A DNA stretch of 64,000 nucleotides from NCBI GenBank assembly GCA_015680905.1, contig CM027378.1:106599501-106663500 (forward strand). The letters are read 5' to 3'. Positions 36,387-48,364 of the stretch are shown here, in pieces. The notes beneath the pieces are model-generated. The model saw only the letters and a program-made list of their open reading frames with translations, searched no databases and was not told where the DNA came from. The stretch's first letter is position 1. Each line of letters starts with the position of its first letter. The translations under genes and the position numbers were made by a program. The stretch comes from Coptis chinensis. Its lineage: Eukaryota > Streptophyta > Magnoliopsida > Ranunculales > Ranunculaceae.

Positions 36387-36680
36387 TTTTGGACACACAT
36401 CTATATATCTATATGCTTACAAGATTATTTTAGATTCGCAAAATCAGGACTAAATTTCGAAAATTCAGGACCAAATTTTATGCCTTCTAAGTTACCTATC
36501 TTTTAGGAAATAAACTCTTTTTGGACACACATCTATATATCTATATGCTTTCCCCCCACAACTAAATAAGAAGTTCAAAAAATCGGGATAACTAAATAAG
36601 AACCTATCTTTTAGGAATTAAACTCTTTTTGGAAACGGAGAAATAAATACGTATCCTTTAGGAAATAAACTATTTTTGGA
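36387..36680. repeat. Interspersed short direct repeats
   Basis: TTTGGACACACATCTATATA occurs at about 36388 and 36519. TTTTAGGAAATAAACTCTTT-like copies occur at about 36501, 36608 and 36657. Confidence 0.7.
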
Positions 36681-36689
36681 AATTGGGAA

Positions 36690-39600
36690 ACCCACATAAA
36701 TAGCGACCGGACAAAGAATCAGACTCCTGTAACTCTGTAAGGTATGTTCCTAATGCTTCAATATTCAAACTCTCAACTATTTGTAGTCTGAACCATTAGT
36801 ATTAGTGTTGGTATTATTGATTTCTCTCTCGGACTACCACACCTTTAAAGCAAGAAAGATCAGGAGCTCTTAATGGTCTGTGTTGATATATACTACTGTG
36901 GTCTGTGTTGATTACTGTGGTTTGTGTTAAACACTAAGAATTACTACCACACCTTGAATCAAGGCTCTGGGGTTTATCTGACCACTTAGAATTACTACCA
37001 CACCTTGAAAGCAGAATCTCGAGCTCTGACTACTGAAAAGTGTAATGAAAGCACTATGTCTTGAAAATCAAGTCTTTGGAGTTAACAACATAGCAAAAAT
37101 TTAGGCCACATCGTAACTGAATAATAGTGCAGCAATGACAACTACAAGTAGTAACTGTTGCAATAGAATTTCAGCGCTACAATATGACTCGGTTCACGCT
37201 CCAGAAATATCTGTATGGACACAACACGTACTCATGCAGTTGATAGTATCAACCTTAATCTAGAAAATCTGCATGGTTCCTCAGTAAAAACTGGCTCCAA
37301 AAATTTGAGCAAAGTCACTGAAAAGTTTAGTGAAAGCACCATGTCTTGAAAATGAAGTCTCTGTAGTTAACAACATAGCAAAAATTCAGCCCACATCTAG
37401 CTTCATGACAATGAATCATATAAATCAATATAAACAAGGAGAATGTAATCGAATAGTAGTGTAGCAATGACAACTACGAGTAGTACCTGTTGCAATAGAA
37501 TTTCAGCACTCCAATATGACCCAATTCACACTCCGTAGCATCGAGTACTCATACAGTTGATAGTATCAACCTTAATCTACAAAATCTGCATGGTTCCTCA
37601 GTAAAAACTGTCTCAAAAAATTTGAGCAAAGTCAATCATGTTTACAAAACAACCATACTCATCTCCTTCTGCTATATAAGTGTCCCACAGGGCATTTTAC
37701 CCACACCAGTATTGTGCTGACTACAACTTTTTTCCCACCATTTTTTGTTTGAACTTTGATCTACTGTGGTCTGTCTTGATTATCTGTGCTGATTTCTTTG
37801 GTTTGTGTTGATTATAAGAAGTAGTGTTGACTTACCTATGGACATGTTGTCCCAATCGAAGCCGCCAAAGATAGGTTTGATCACTCAAGAAGTATCAAAC
37901 CTTCATCAAATATAGTAAACTTGATTGAGCCGGGGAGGGAGTTTTCTCTTCCGACTTTCTAGACTTTGAACTAACCTTGATCCACAAACAAATATAGTAA
38001 ACTTTCGTGGTGCTTGATTTGTGAACACGTCGTGCTCTCTTTGAATATAACGACGATTTGGAATTCTTGAGTTTAATTTTAGTGAAGCATGGGTTGGAAA
38101 TAAAGTTCCTAGAGGCGATGTGGAAGCGACCATGAATCTTCGTGTTTTGTGTCTTCTATTCTCAACTTCGCTTTAAGACCAACAAGTAGAAACATGGTTA
38201 AATATATACCTAAAGTGTTCTTTTACGTCTACACCATTTTTCTTAAACATATTCAGTCATGTATGCCAACTTCACAAGTCTCAATAACAACTCACGAAAA
38301 TCTTGCTTCGAATGCCATATTACTCTAGACACACTTGAAGCGATAAGAAACTCACAACTGGAATTGAATTAATCAGTTCAGATTAAGAACCGAATCAATA
38401 ACAAGTCACAGCCATTAAACAGCTGATTCCAGTTTCAGTATCTCTGTTTTCTTTCACTGTAAATGTTACACTGTAGAGATAAGATTATAAGAAGTATAAG
38501 ATGTAGTGTTGACTTACCTATGGACATGTTGTCCCACTGAGCTTCCAGCCTAAGTTTGGTCACTCAAGAAGTATCAAACCTTCATCAAAGTAGTACGTTT
38601 TTTGCTAGACATACAAACTTCACTAAAGTCACTAGCAACCAATTTCGTTCAAACAACCATAAGCCACATCAATTTTTTATTTAACAAACTTTTGGAAGGC
38701 CAAATGGTAAAACATGTAGCATTCTCAACATGGTTCGCCCTAATGCCATTCCAACAGCCCAACCCAAGAAAATACAAGGATATTATGTCTACAGGAACCA
38801 CCATCCCATGTGGATTTTAAAAAATACCCACTGTTCAAATCCCTCCGGAATTTGCTCCTGAGTTGTGATATAAACAAACAAGCAATTATATAGGATGAAG
38901 ATAATGCAGCTCAGACTCAGACTCCATTATGAGAAGTAGCATACATCTTTGACAATAAAGATGTGTTATCTATCACACATAAACCTTGGAAAATTATGAT
39001 ATAAACATGATATAAATATTCAATATCAAATAATCCAAAAAATAAACCAAACAATGCTCAAACAATATTTGCCTGAACTTAATTACTACACGGAAGCACA
39101 AAAAACATTCTCAAATAGAAAGCAAACTTTCATGTGTTGATATTGCTTAGCCTCGAATATTGATAAATCTATCTTTTACCAATTGATAACCTCTAATTTT
39201 AATATCTATCTAATTTAGATAAGTATTAATTAATAAAACTTCTAATCAAAGTGAAATCTCTAATTTTGATATCTATCTCATTTAGATAAGTATTAATTTT
39301 AGTTTGAATTATATTGTTCTATCAGTAGCTACTGAGATTATTTCAGATACTACAGGTAAACCAAATGGATACCATAGATGTGGACGCAACTAATTGCGGA
39401 TCGATAAATGTTGGAATAATGATTAGTGAAACATTAACTGATATATTATTTCTTATGAAGACTACAAGGGATTGACAGATGAGGTAAGCTGACGTGTGGT
39501 ATAAGAATTTCAAATAAAGAATTAAGTTAGTCTATAAATTATGATTAAAATTGGCAAGAAATAATGCAGGTCAATACACCACTACAACATTAAATCATTA

Positions 39601-40960
39601 TATTTGGAACAAGAAAACAAAGGTATGTCGCATGTTTTTTAAACAATTTTTTTTTATATAGTTTAACTTTTAGTTTTAATTTTAAATTTTATTTATGTAT
39701 TAGGAATGGACTCGAAAAGAAACAGAGAAGATCGTTAAGTGATTATTTTTTTCAACTATCTTAACAAGGCATAGAAAAGAAAAAACGCATCAATCAGGAG
39801 ATAAAGTAGATAAAGTATCTAATCAAGACATGAATGAAGATATATATTGACATTGTTTTGGTCACATACAATGTTCTCGCAAGATATTTGGATTTAATAT
39901 ATTTTATTTCTTTTGAAAAAACAATCTTGCCTTAACTAACTTGATGTGTATAAATAATGTTCAAGAAACTTACATGTGAAATATTATTCACAAAACTTTA
40001 AATACATTCAATTTGTAAAAGAATTACTAATAGCAAACATACACACAAAAAACTGAGATAGATATGCTCACTATATAACCAAGTTTAGTGGTATATATAC
40101 CGCACTTATTCACTATAGCCCACTTTGACACACATTTGGTATCCTCCCACAAAGCCTCTGTAAGCAGTAAAAGATCCATCAATAAAATTCAAGACAATTC
40201 TTGCACAAGTAATATTCCTAGGTTGAAGTATTTTGCTCAAAAACAAACCCATGTTCCGAAAGGGTGGTAAGGAGAAAAAGCATGTGGTAGTTCATCTACT
40301 AAAAACCAACCTTGCGCTTCATTGATTTGCCAAAGCTCTTAACCCATTTCTGCAAACCGGTGTGACCTTCTTCAACCGCAATGTTGAGCTTTCCATTATC
40401 ATTATCGAGCAATGGATGAGTAGCGACTTAAAAGCTTATCTTCTAAAAACGGGTTTACCTTCAGAACTGCAAATGACAGTTCAACAACCCATTACTAAAG
40501 ACACCTTGAGCTTCCTAACAACATTTCTCTATTTCTAATATGCATTCACAAAATAATAAGTACTATACTAAATGAACAAGTCAACTAAGAAGCAGATTTC
40601 TAAGACGACCTTGGCCTCAAAATTCAACACTATTTACGTTGTCTTTGACAACAAAGATAAAAAAAATAAAGACGACGATAGAAGAAAAGATAGGGTACCT
40701 AGCCAAAGTAGAATGCAAGGCATAACGAGAGCAATTTTGATAAAATTTTATCTGAATCTGTAACCTACCCTCTTTGTTCTCGATTGATTATAGTGGTTCT
40801 TTAATCATAGATAATTAGACAATAACTCAACCACATTGTGACTGAGCAGAGCAAGTAATTTTGAAGCAATGGGTGAATAGCAATAGTTTTCTAACTTCTC
40901 TTCGCTACATCTCTTTAATAAATTGAGGTACGATTACCGATTATTTTTTAAGTTAAAGGT
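36690..40960. repeat. Non-coding Helitron interior with several diverged direct repeats
   Basis: No recognisable gene. Direct repeats: 37029-37110 versus 37317-37400 (GAAAGCACYATGTCTTGAAA, ~288 bp apart). 37817-37917 versus 38489-38595 (GTGTTGACTTACCTATGGAC then CACTCAAGAAGTATCAAACC, ~670 bp apart). 39190-39235 versus 39256-39300 (CTCTAATTTTRATATCTATC, tandem). Inner duplications of this kind are common in large Helitrons. Confidence 0.6.
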
Positions 40961-40970
40961 ATAATCATCA

Positions 40971-41905
40971 TGGAACAACAAACAGAAGAAGAAGTTCATA
41001 GAGCAAGACTTCGGGAGCAATTGCGCCCTCAAAATGCTGAGAATATTGAGGTATATTTTTTTACTCATAGCACAGCTTCTCCAGTTCTTCTGTACTTTTG
41101 TTAGCATCTACAGTCTAAAAAGTAACAAACTTATTATGAGTTGTTATTTTTTATATTATTTATCTTATTCCTTATATTGTTTGTTTAAATCAATTTTTGT
41201 CGCTTTTTGGACGAATGTATTATTATTAGCATTCAGGAAAGAAAAGAAATAACAACAAAACGATTACAATCTTTTCTCATAATTCAACTTCTTCACTCTT
41301 TCTCAACATTCCATCTCATAAGGATTAGTACATCAAACGGAAGTAGAAATTCATTGAGCAAGACTTCAGAGCAATTCAAGATTCAAAATGCTGAGAATAT
41401 TGAGGTATCTTTTTTTAATCATACCACTTCCTCTTCTTCAGACTTTTGTTAGCCTCTACAATTGAAAAAGTAAAAAAATGATATCTTGGTAAACTAAGCT
41501 ATAAAATACCTTTTTTCTACCGTAGTATGAATAATTTTTCATCTAATTCATGGAATATTAACCATCATGTATTAATAATTGAGAGGTAATTGCTAATGGA
41601 CATGTCATGCTATCAATTTTTAATATTACTTAAGATACATTGCGAATTCTTATTCTATATATAATGAAGAAAAAGATTTGATATAATATGTTTGTTTTTG
41701 TAGTTATCTCATTTGTAAGTTGTTGGTTAAACCATTAATAATGTTTAAAGCAGTTTTGACAATTTTTCAAATACAATTATTAATATTTTATACTTCTTCA
41801 ACTCTTTCTCAACATACTATCTCACGAGGGTTAGTACCTACTCAACAACAATTGGCTCAACGTGCTCGCAAAAAAAAGAGGGCGTGGTCCAATTTAATTT
41901 CTTAG
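40971..41905 (+). pseudogene. Helitron-protein-like N-terminal remnant with an internal duplication
   Basis: A frame at 40971 reads MEQQTEEEVHRARLREQLRP then QNAENIE before a GT. A diverged copy of that segment follows at about 41335-41405. At 41807-41905 the frame reads SQHTISRGLVPTQQQLAQRA then RKKKRAW. The basic, Gln-rich style recalls the extreme N-terminus of plant Helitron helicase proteins, but no Rep or helicase motif follows. The identity is tentative. Confidence 0.35.
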
Positions 41906-42167
41906 ACACGGAGGACTCTACCATAGAGTCGGATCATACATAATCGAAATAGCAATGAGATGCATTGATAACATTTCTTTCGATGCGGCAGCCGTCGCTG
42001 TTACTCTTACTTTCAGCCATTACAAAATTTTATAAATTTACACCATTTACATTAAAAAACGGAAAAATAACATCATAATATTAAAGCAATATTACGTGAC
42101 ATGTAGATATACTAATTAATGATATTCATAGGAATCACATCAAAAATATTGTGAAAGCCAATATAAT

Positions 42168-42412
42168 ATTGATATCTCATAGCTCTACATATAATATGTG
42201 GATAATAGTTACACAACCGAACTTGAGAAGATAAAGAACCGTCCACATAAAAAATTAAGTAAAAGAAAATATAATATGCATATCTCATAGCTCTACATAG
42301 AATATGTGGATAACAGTTACACAACCGAACTGGAAAAGACAAAGAACAACACACATAAAAAAATAAAGTAAAAAGCAATATAATATTTATACCTCAAAGC
42401 TCCACATAGGTA
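42168..42412. repeat. ~108 bp minisatellite (just over two copies) near the Helitron 3' end
   Basis: ATATCTCATAGCTCTACATA-type units begin at about 42171, 42279 and 42389 (third copy partial and diverged). Each contains ATATGTGGATAA and TTACACAACCGAACT. Tandem arrays just inside a terminus are frequent in Helitrons. Confidence 0.85.
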
Positions 42413-42440
42413 TTATAATTTTCATAATAATTTAATATAA

Positions 42441-42475
42441 CGGCACCCGTTCATAGAACGGGTTCGAAAACTAGT
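42441..42475 (+). mobile_element. Helitron 3' terminus (hairpin + CTAG|T)
   Basis: CCCGTTC-ATA-GAACGGG hairpin, spacer TTCGAAAA, terminal CTAG, host T at 42475. This is an unambiguous match to the Helitron end structure. Confidence 0.88.
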
Positions 42476-42488
42476 GAGTATTAAATAG

Positions 42489-43139
42489 TATTATAATATG
42501 TCAATATTAGAAGTCCTACGTTTCTATAAGTGTGAATATCCATATCTAGTAGTTTATATTATATGTTTGAAGCTAGTATAAAGGGAGGGGTTTTAGGGAC
42601 ATATTTTATCTTAACACGTAAACAAACTCAAAATCGTTAGGGCATTTATAAGTTTTGGATTAGGCTAACTTTTTGTAGATATGATCTCCTAACTATTCTA
42701 AACATTGTTACAAATAATCAAAAAAATCAAAAAAATCCAAACTTGCCAAATATAGTTAACAATTTACAAAATTTGGCTAATTGTAGACCATTCATTTTCA
42801 CCATTTTGGATACTATATTTGGCAAGTTTAGAATTTTTTGATTTTTTTTATTATTTGTGACAATATTTAGAATAGTTAGGAGATCATATCTACAAAAAAT
42901 TAACCTAATCCAAAACCTATAAATGTCTAACGATTTTGAGTTTGTTTACGTGTTAAGGTAAGATATGTCTCTAAAACCCCTCCCTAGTATAAATATGTAA
43001 CTCTGGGTAGAGAACAAGATAAGAAACTCTAACCCTATTATTCTAGCCTCCTCTCTCATCAATTTTGTTTCTTTTTTATTTTTCTCAATATATTAATGTC
43101 ACAACTCTCCTAGTATCACCACTATCATAGAATTTAATA
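42489..43139 (+). repeat. 5' LTR (interrupted)
   Basis: Matches 45041-45300 on both sides of the foldback insertion, e.g. TATGTAACTCTGGGTAGAGA and CACAACTCTCCTAGTATCAC. It contains a TATAAATA-like promoter element just after the insertion. Confidence 0.88.
42583..42984. mobile_element. 402 bp foldback/MULE-type MITE in the 5' LTR
   Basis: The ends are inverted: GGGAGGGGTTTTAGGGACAT at the left, and CTAAAACCCCTCCC at the right. The arms (CGTAAACAAACTCAAAATCG and its inverse) extend ~180 bp to a short loop. A 9-bp target duplication TAGTATAAA flanks it (42574-42582 and 42985-42993). The 3' LTR shows the empty site with a single AGTATAAATATG. A 9-bp duplication is the Mutator-superfamily signature. 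Confidence 0.92.
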
Positions 43140-43151
43140 TGGTATCAGAGC
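43140..43151 (+). other. Primer-binding site (initiator tRNA-Met)
   Basis: TGGTATCAGAGC abutting the 5' LTR. This is the standard plant Copia PBS. Confidence 0.92.
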
Positions 43152-44320
43152 GTTAAGTTCAAATCAAAGTTTAGTGGTATGCTAGGAAAGGAATCTCTCA
43201 CCAAGAAAAAAATCAATCAATTCTTTTTTCAGTTTTTCAGTATAGTATTCAGTTCGTCAAGTTTCAATCTTTCTCACAAGAAGAAGTTTTTCTATCTCGA
43301 TTCAAGTTTCAATATTTCTCTGGATGGATTTACTGTTTACCGGCACTATTCACCGATACTGTTCACATGCCTATTCACGGTACTATTCACCGATATTGTT
43401 TGCGGTACTGTTCATCGTCATGTTCAAGGCACTTTTCAAGATTCCGCAGGTGTTTAAAATTTGTTTGAAGAATGCTAGAGAGAGATCGAGAAGTTTTCAA
43501 GATTGGTTTCTTAGTATTGTTTCGGCTCAGAGTCTACGTCTTCCGAAATCTCTCTATCTTAGTATTGGTAAGAGAGACACAACCTCTCTGTATCTTGCAG
43601 TCCCTAGTGATTTTTGCTCCTAGAAGTCGACTAGAAATTTTTTTGACACAGTACTCGGAGCACGCCCACGCCCTTGTTTACTCTAGTTCTGAGCGCACCC
43701 ACGCCTTTCTGAAGAAAGCTTCCACGCAGTTGGTATTGATGTCGTCTTCTGTCTCAGTTTCTAGAACATGATCAAGTTGTTTGTTTGAAGTAGTATAGAG
43801 GCACACGACCTTTATCTTGCAAGGAATTATTCTTTCTATATATCTTCCTCTATGTTTGGTATTGTTCCAGAAATTCTATCTTCCTCTTAATTGCCTTACT
43901 AAAGGTGCTACCCGCCCTCCACCCTCTATAGTGAGTATTGTTTGATACATGTTCATTTAGAATTTTTTTTGTGTATTAAAGTATGAAGTATTGTTTTTGA
44001 AGTGGGCATTGGTTGGTTGTATAAGTTGGTATTTGGTCCCTACGTTTCAAGTTCAAATTGAAATAGACAAGCCTTTGTATGTTTTAACTTAGCCTTGTAT
44101 ATTCCACCTTGAGGGGATATAGAGATATGAGAACATTGAGTAGTATATAAGGCAAGGAGAATATGGAGACGATGAGGAAGAGTACTTATGTCTCCATATT
44201 CCAACATACCTTGGCAAACTCACTTCATGACAAAGGGATATCCAAGGGCGTGTGCCTCCTTTGCATCTCAAAGAATATGACATCCCCACTATTCAAGATT
44301 CAAGATTCAAGTAATTGATC

Positions 44321-44600
44321 AAGCCTAAACTGCAATCTTTAGTATTCAGGTGTAGATCAAGCCTAAACCGCATTATGTTTCAAGTAGCGCCACGCCTAAC
44401 CTGCGCATTATGATGTTCCGTGTAGCAGCGGTCATGCCTAAATTGCACTTATCAAGATTCGTGTGTGATCCAAGCCTAAATGGCAGTCTTCAATATTCAG
44501 TAGCAGTCATGCCTAAATTGGGTGACGTTATGTTTCGGGGTGTAGCAATCAAGCCTAAACCGCCTTCATTATATTCGGATAGCGATCATGCCTAAACTAC
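44321..44600. repeat. Eight-copy ~38 bp degenerate repeat (GCCTAA array)
   Basis: GCCTAA cores occur at 44323, 44361, 44394, 44436, 44474, 44511, 44553 and 44590. Each is preceded by RTCA(A/T) and followed by an (A/T)CYG or TTGCA-type segment and an ATTCA-like tail. Spacings are 33-42 bases. It lies inside the non-coding LTR element. Confidence 0.8.
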
Positions 44601-45040
44601 ACTCATCAAGATTCAGGTGCAAAATCAGAGTTATAAGCGCACCAAAGATTCAAGATTCACGAGTACCCATAATAGTATTTTGTTGACATTAACAATGATA
44701 TTGATAGTAGCAACCAAAAAGTGCACATCAAATCGGTGTTATTGTTTTCAATTTATATTATGGCAAAACCATAATAAATAATGGAGTGAGTATTAGCCAA
44801 TCATCGCGCCACTAAACCGGGTGTTATGATTTCGGTTTTGACCAGGGTACACCTTGAAGATTCAAGTTAGGTCATTGCCTACATCGACGGTTTTACTTTC
44901 GAGCGCCTCATCTCAACGGTTGTTCGAGTTCTTCAAATAAAGATAGTTCTATGTGAAAGGGGAGTGTATTCTTATCTTTTCTTTTCGCCATTCAAGCCTT
45001 GAATTTGCAAGTTTGCGGCATTTCAAACTTTGAGTGGGAG

Positions 45041-45300
45041 TATTAGAATATGTCAGTATTAGAATATGTCACATATATGTAAAGTCCCACGTTTCTATAA
45101 GTGTGGACATCCATATCTAGTAGTTTATATTATCATATTTGAGGTTAGTATAAATATGTAACTCTGGGTAGAGAACAAGATAAGAAACTCTAACCCTATT
45201 ATTCTAGCCTCCTCTCTCATCAATTTTGTTTCTTCTTGGTTTCTCTCAATATATCAATGTCACAACTCTCCTAGCATCACCACTATCATAGAATTTAACA
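45041..45300 (+). repeat. 3' LTR
   Basis: Follows the polypurine tract. It lacks the foldback insertion and so preserves the original LTR. It ends AATTTAACA before AGTAG. Confidence 0.88.
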
Positions 45301-46330
45301 AGTAGTATATGTCTTTCCATCTGAAATATAATTTATATATTTCATGATCAGGTGAGCTAGTGATGTAGTTTGGATGAGCCACTATCGAAGCTTGTGGAAG
45401 TTTGCATTAAATAGAGGAGACATGGTTGGGGGTGAGAAAGGAGGAGAGTATAATGGTCAGGTGGCTATACGCATAGTGGAGGCTTGGTGGCACTTTTTCG
45501 GGTTATGCCTGTTTGTTTTTTTTGCATTTTTTCATAAATTTGTTTACTATTTGTTATTGGACTTAGTAGCCGCGAAAGTGGAGGGAGGGTCTCTTAGTCA
45601 CGGAAAATAAGCCATGGCTAGTTGTGGGTGTTAATGCAATTCTATGTCAGTATATTATCTTTTATTGATACAAAAAAAAAAAAAAAAAAAAAAAAAAAGA
45701 GTTACATAGCACTGAATCTTAAGGTAACAAAATTCAGTATAAATTTTCTTTAATTTCTTAACTCAATAGTTTTTGGTTGTAATGAAAAATTTGGCGTGTC
45801 TGCCGAATTTTTTGTTTGAAGTAAAGATCTTGTTGCTTCTCGGGGTAGCACAAATTCAGCTTCGAACATTATTCAGGCACCAGTTACAGAAAAATCTACT
45901 TTTTGCTCTTCTCAACTTTTGCAGAGGGGAGTGGTTTGCAAACTCTGAAGCAGATTCAACTTCATGAAACTTCTGGACCCAAGCCACCTAAACTTACTCC
46001 GATGCTGATGCAGGAATTGCTGCTGTTGAATTTGTCTACAAAAATTGTGTTTTTATGATCGAAAATTTTGACTGCAAATCTTCTTTGCCTTTTATGTTTG
46101 ATATGTTTTTACCAACTTTTACATTTTAAGGCCTTGTGCAATATGTATAAATTTTTGCCTTCTTGGTCGCCGCTTCAATTTGCGCCAAGCAACTCTTTGA
46201 ATGGTCTATACCGCAAAAGGATGATAAAATGCGCTTTATTGCCATGCTCGCACTGGAGGAGGGAAGCTTCGAGTTGCCCATGCAAAGGAGGTATGTTTCC
46301 TTTGTTCTAATAAAGGCACTAACCTTAGGG
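45301..46330. other. Host or TE relic sequence with a long poly(A)
   Basis: A 28-base A run at about 45671-45698 follows TTTTATTGATAC, and could be the 3' tail of an old non-LTR retroposon covering about 45360-45698. Downstream, about 45920-46040 has a frame reading LQTLKQIQLHETSGPKPPKL then TPMLMQELLLLN, protein-like but unidentified. The flank CATTG at 46331-46335 is the target duplication of the next element. Confidence 0.35.
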
Positions 46331-46335
46331 CATTG

Positions 46336-46593
46336 TGATGTAGATTTATGAGCGTAAGCGATTAAGAGGAAGAAATCTACAACTTATATGAAAAACAATT
46401 AAGAACCCTAAAATAAAGAAGTCTTTTTATTGACTCGGAAAAGAAAATCACTACTAAATATCAACTCCCGAAACCCTAACCATAAGCCTTTATTTATACT
46501 AATAACAATAAAGCAAAGAACTAAACTAGTGGGTCACGCTCATGGGCTTGACCCTTAGAATCTTGAAAGAAACTTAACTCATGTTCTACATCA
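46336..46593 (-). repeat. LTR of the outer element (3' LTR by orientation)
   Basis: 258 bp, matching 54490-54655 plus 55462-55564, including AACTTATATGAAAAACAATT and ACTAAACTAGTGGGTCACG. It retains the uninterrupted TTTATACT site used by the insertion in the other LTR. Confidence 0.92.
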
Positions 46594-46681
46594 TTTTCCT
46601 AGTTTGAAAAGAACTCGTCTCAAATTTGTATCGCGAATTGATTGGTGATGAAATTCACTGTGAATTTGATGCCCATCACTC

Positions 46682-47125
46682 TCATTTGTTCAAATGAATT
46701 CCGCCTCGAATTTTGCCCAGATAATTACTCACAAGAAGAAGAATGCACCATAATATCTGCAAGTTTGCAAAACCACCATATGCAAAGCGATGCAAGAAGA
46801 AAGATGTAAAGCTACCAACATGATTTCTCTGTTTTATGAAAATACTACCACATTCCAAAACAGAAAATACGCATACCTCCAATTGTAACTTTAGATGCAC
46901 AGAACTAAAGAGCCTTGTATAATTAATATCAAAATCCTCCCAAACCGGATCGGCATACTCAACAAAAAGATTATCAGACAAAGAGGGAGTAGTGACACAA
47001 AATTCAGATTCATCTACTCCGTATTCATCAAATATTAGTGGAGTATCTAAAAAACTATCATGTTCCTCCTCTGGACAAACATCAAAAATAGGATGGGAAT
47101 CCCAATCAACATAGTTTAACTCCAT
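46682..47125 (-). pseudogene. Acidic ORF downstream of protease in the outer LTR element
   Basis: A 147-codon frame reads MELNYVDWDSHPIFDVCPEE, then SFLDTPLIFDEYGVDESEF and VEYADPVWEDFD, strongly acidic for the first ~75 residues. The later part is hydrophobic and probably read-through of non-coding sequence. Acidic blocks of this DxxPxFD/EYG type occur in the spacer or C-terminal part of some plant gypsy polyproteins. The role is unknown. It follows the protease without RT or integrase between, so those domains were deleted or never present. Confidence 0.5.
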
Positions 47126-47334
47126 ATTGCGACCTTTGCAAACAAATAAATCTTCAAGAAAGAAGAAGTAGAATAATCCATAACGGGCATAAAAGTGGAT
47201 GCATCATGGTTGTCCACCTGTGATGGCTTGGTGTTGCTTTGAACAGGCTTATCGTCTCGATTTTTGGTTGTTTATCATACATATTTTTCTCATGTGATGT
47301 AAGAGAGAAAACATACCGCATTCCCGTGCTTGAC

Positions 47335-47577
47335 TTAAGAATGTCGCATTACATAGTGGTTTCTATATCCGGTGGTTTGAGCGATTTCAAGATTAATTTC
47401 CCCGTTATATGCAAGAATGAGTGAATGTTCTTGGCGCTTATCATGAATACTCCTGTGATCAAACCGCCAAAGACGCCCTAGTAGGAGATGACAAACGTCC
47501 TTTGGAACAACAATGCACATTACTGTATCTTCGTAAGGTCTTATAGTCTGTGGAACTAAACATTGATGATTGACTGC
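47335..47577 (-). pseudogene. Second half of the retropepsin region, outer element
   Basis: Reads AVNHQCLVPQTIRPYEDTVM then VVPKDVCHLLLGRLWRFDH. This is the segment that normally follows the protease active site in plant gypsy polyproteins (MDVCHLLLGRPWQ-type). It continues the frame ending at 53704 across the inserted element. Confidence 0.85.
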
Positions 47578-48364
47578 TGTTTCGACCCCCACGTGGCAAA
47601 TGTCCATTGGTAAAAGTTTCCATTTTATTCGTTTAATCGACAGAGCTCAAGCCCAATTTGCAATATCATGGATCAATGTACATGCCCATTAACTCATGTG
47701 TGTCAAGGTCAACCTTAGCCACATGGCTTGCCACTAACGTCACATTAATTTATGTCCAGGATTCATTTCTTATCAAAGAGATAATTATCGGTTTGAGAGT
47801 TATATTCAATTACAATTACTTATCTTCACCCACTACTTAAATTACAAGGGAGTCTACGGGCCTATATAAATATCAAACTATTTTAAATACGTAACTACGT
47901 TCGGTGAGACTTGATCCCATCGATAATTTGGGTATGTAGTCAACCGAAATGTCTGCCGGTCGTTGTAACGCGTGAGATTTAAAATACGATTTAGTTATTA
48001 ATTTATTAATTAAATTATTTATTTAAAAATCAATTTGGATTGGATTTGGGATGTGGGCCCCGATTTCGGCCCGAATCAGATGGACTTGGGTTTCAAACCC
48101 AAAGATATAATCACATCGTTTCACAGAATAGGGTTTTTGAATAATAAAAAATAATAAAAATGGAGGTGGCTCGTTTGCTGGAGGGTGGAGCGCGAAGATT
48201 CGTGGTGCTTGGGATTAATGTGAGTGGTTTATTCTTTATTTTTTTCTCGTATCTAGACACAGACCACTTTACTTTACTGTAGAACCTTGTTTCGTTCATT
48301 TTCTGTTTTTTTTCTTCTGTAGTTATTCGGCGATATTGTCGAATCGTTAAACTAGGTAATGTGA

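Larger units (their letters stand above)
32167..42474 (+). mobile_element. Candidate 10.3 kb Helitron carrying several gene fragments
   Basis: The 3' end is clear: a 7-bp stem CCCGTTC/GAACGGG (42446-42462), an 8-base spacer and CTAG (42471-42474) followed by T. The best 5' end is TCTTTATATATATATAATAG at 32167, preceded by A, a start common in plant Helitrons. Between them lie pieces of unrelated genes in the + direction: an ABC1-kinase 5' fragment, a coiled-coil fragment, an RNase H-like domain, and a Helitron-type N-terminal piece near 41.8 kb. That is the usual content of gene-capturing Helitrons. The pairing of these two ends is inferred; two or more smaller nested Helitrons could explain the same region. 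Confidence 0.55.
42489..45300 (+). mobile_element. Non-autonomous Copia-type LTR retrotransposon without gag-pol
   Basis: Two related LTRs of ~250-260 bp (42489-43139, excluding a 402 bp insertion, and 45041-45300) flank ~1.9 kb with no gag, protease, RT or integrase. A canonical initiator-Met primer-binding site TGGTATCAGAGC directly follows the 5' LTR (43140-43151). A polypurine tract GAGTGGGAG directly precedes the 3' LTR (45032-45040). Target duplication: AATAG (42484-42488) versus AGTAG (45301-45305), one mismatch. The LTR start is mutated (TATTAG where TGTTAG is usual). It would need enzymes from a relative to move. Confidence 0.88.

Noticed and set aside
42112..42378. 88-codon minus-strand ORF with internal repeat
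   Set aside because: The repeat is the DNA minisatellite next to the Helitron end, read as protein.
44321..44600. CRISPR-like array of GCCTAA units
   Set aside because: Units are degenerate throughout with no conserved repeat/unique spacer pattern; inside an LTR element.
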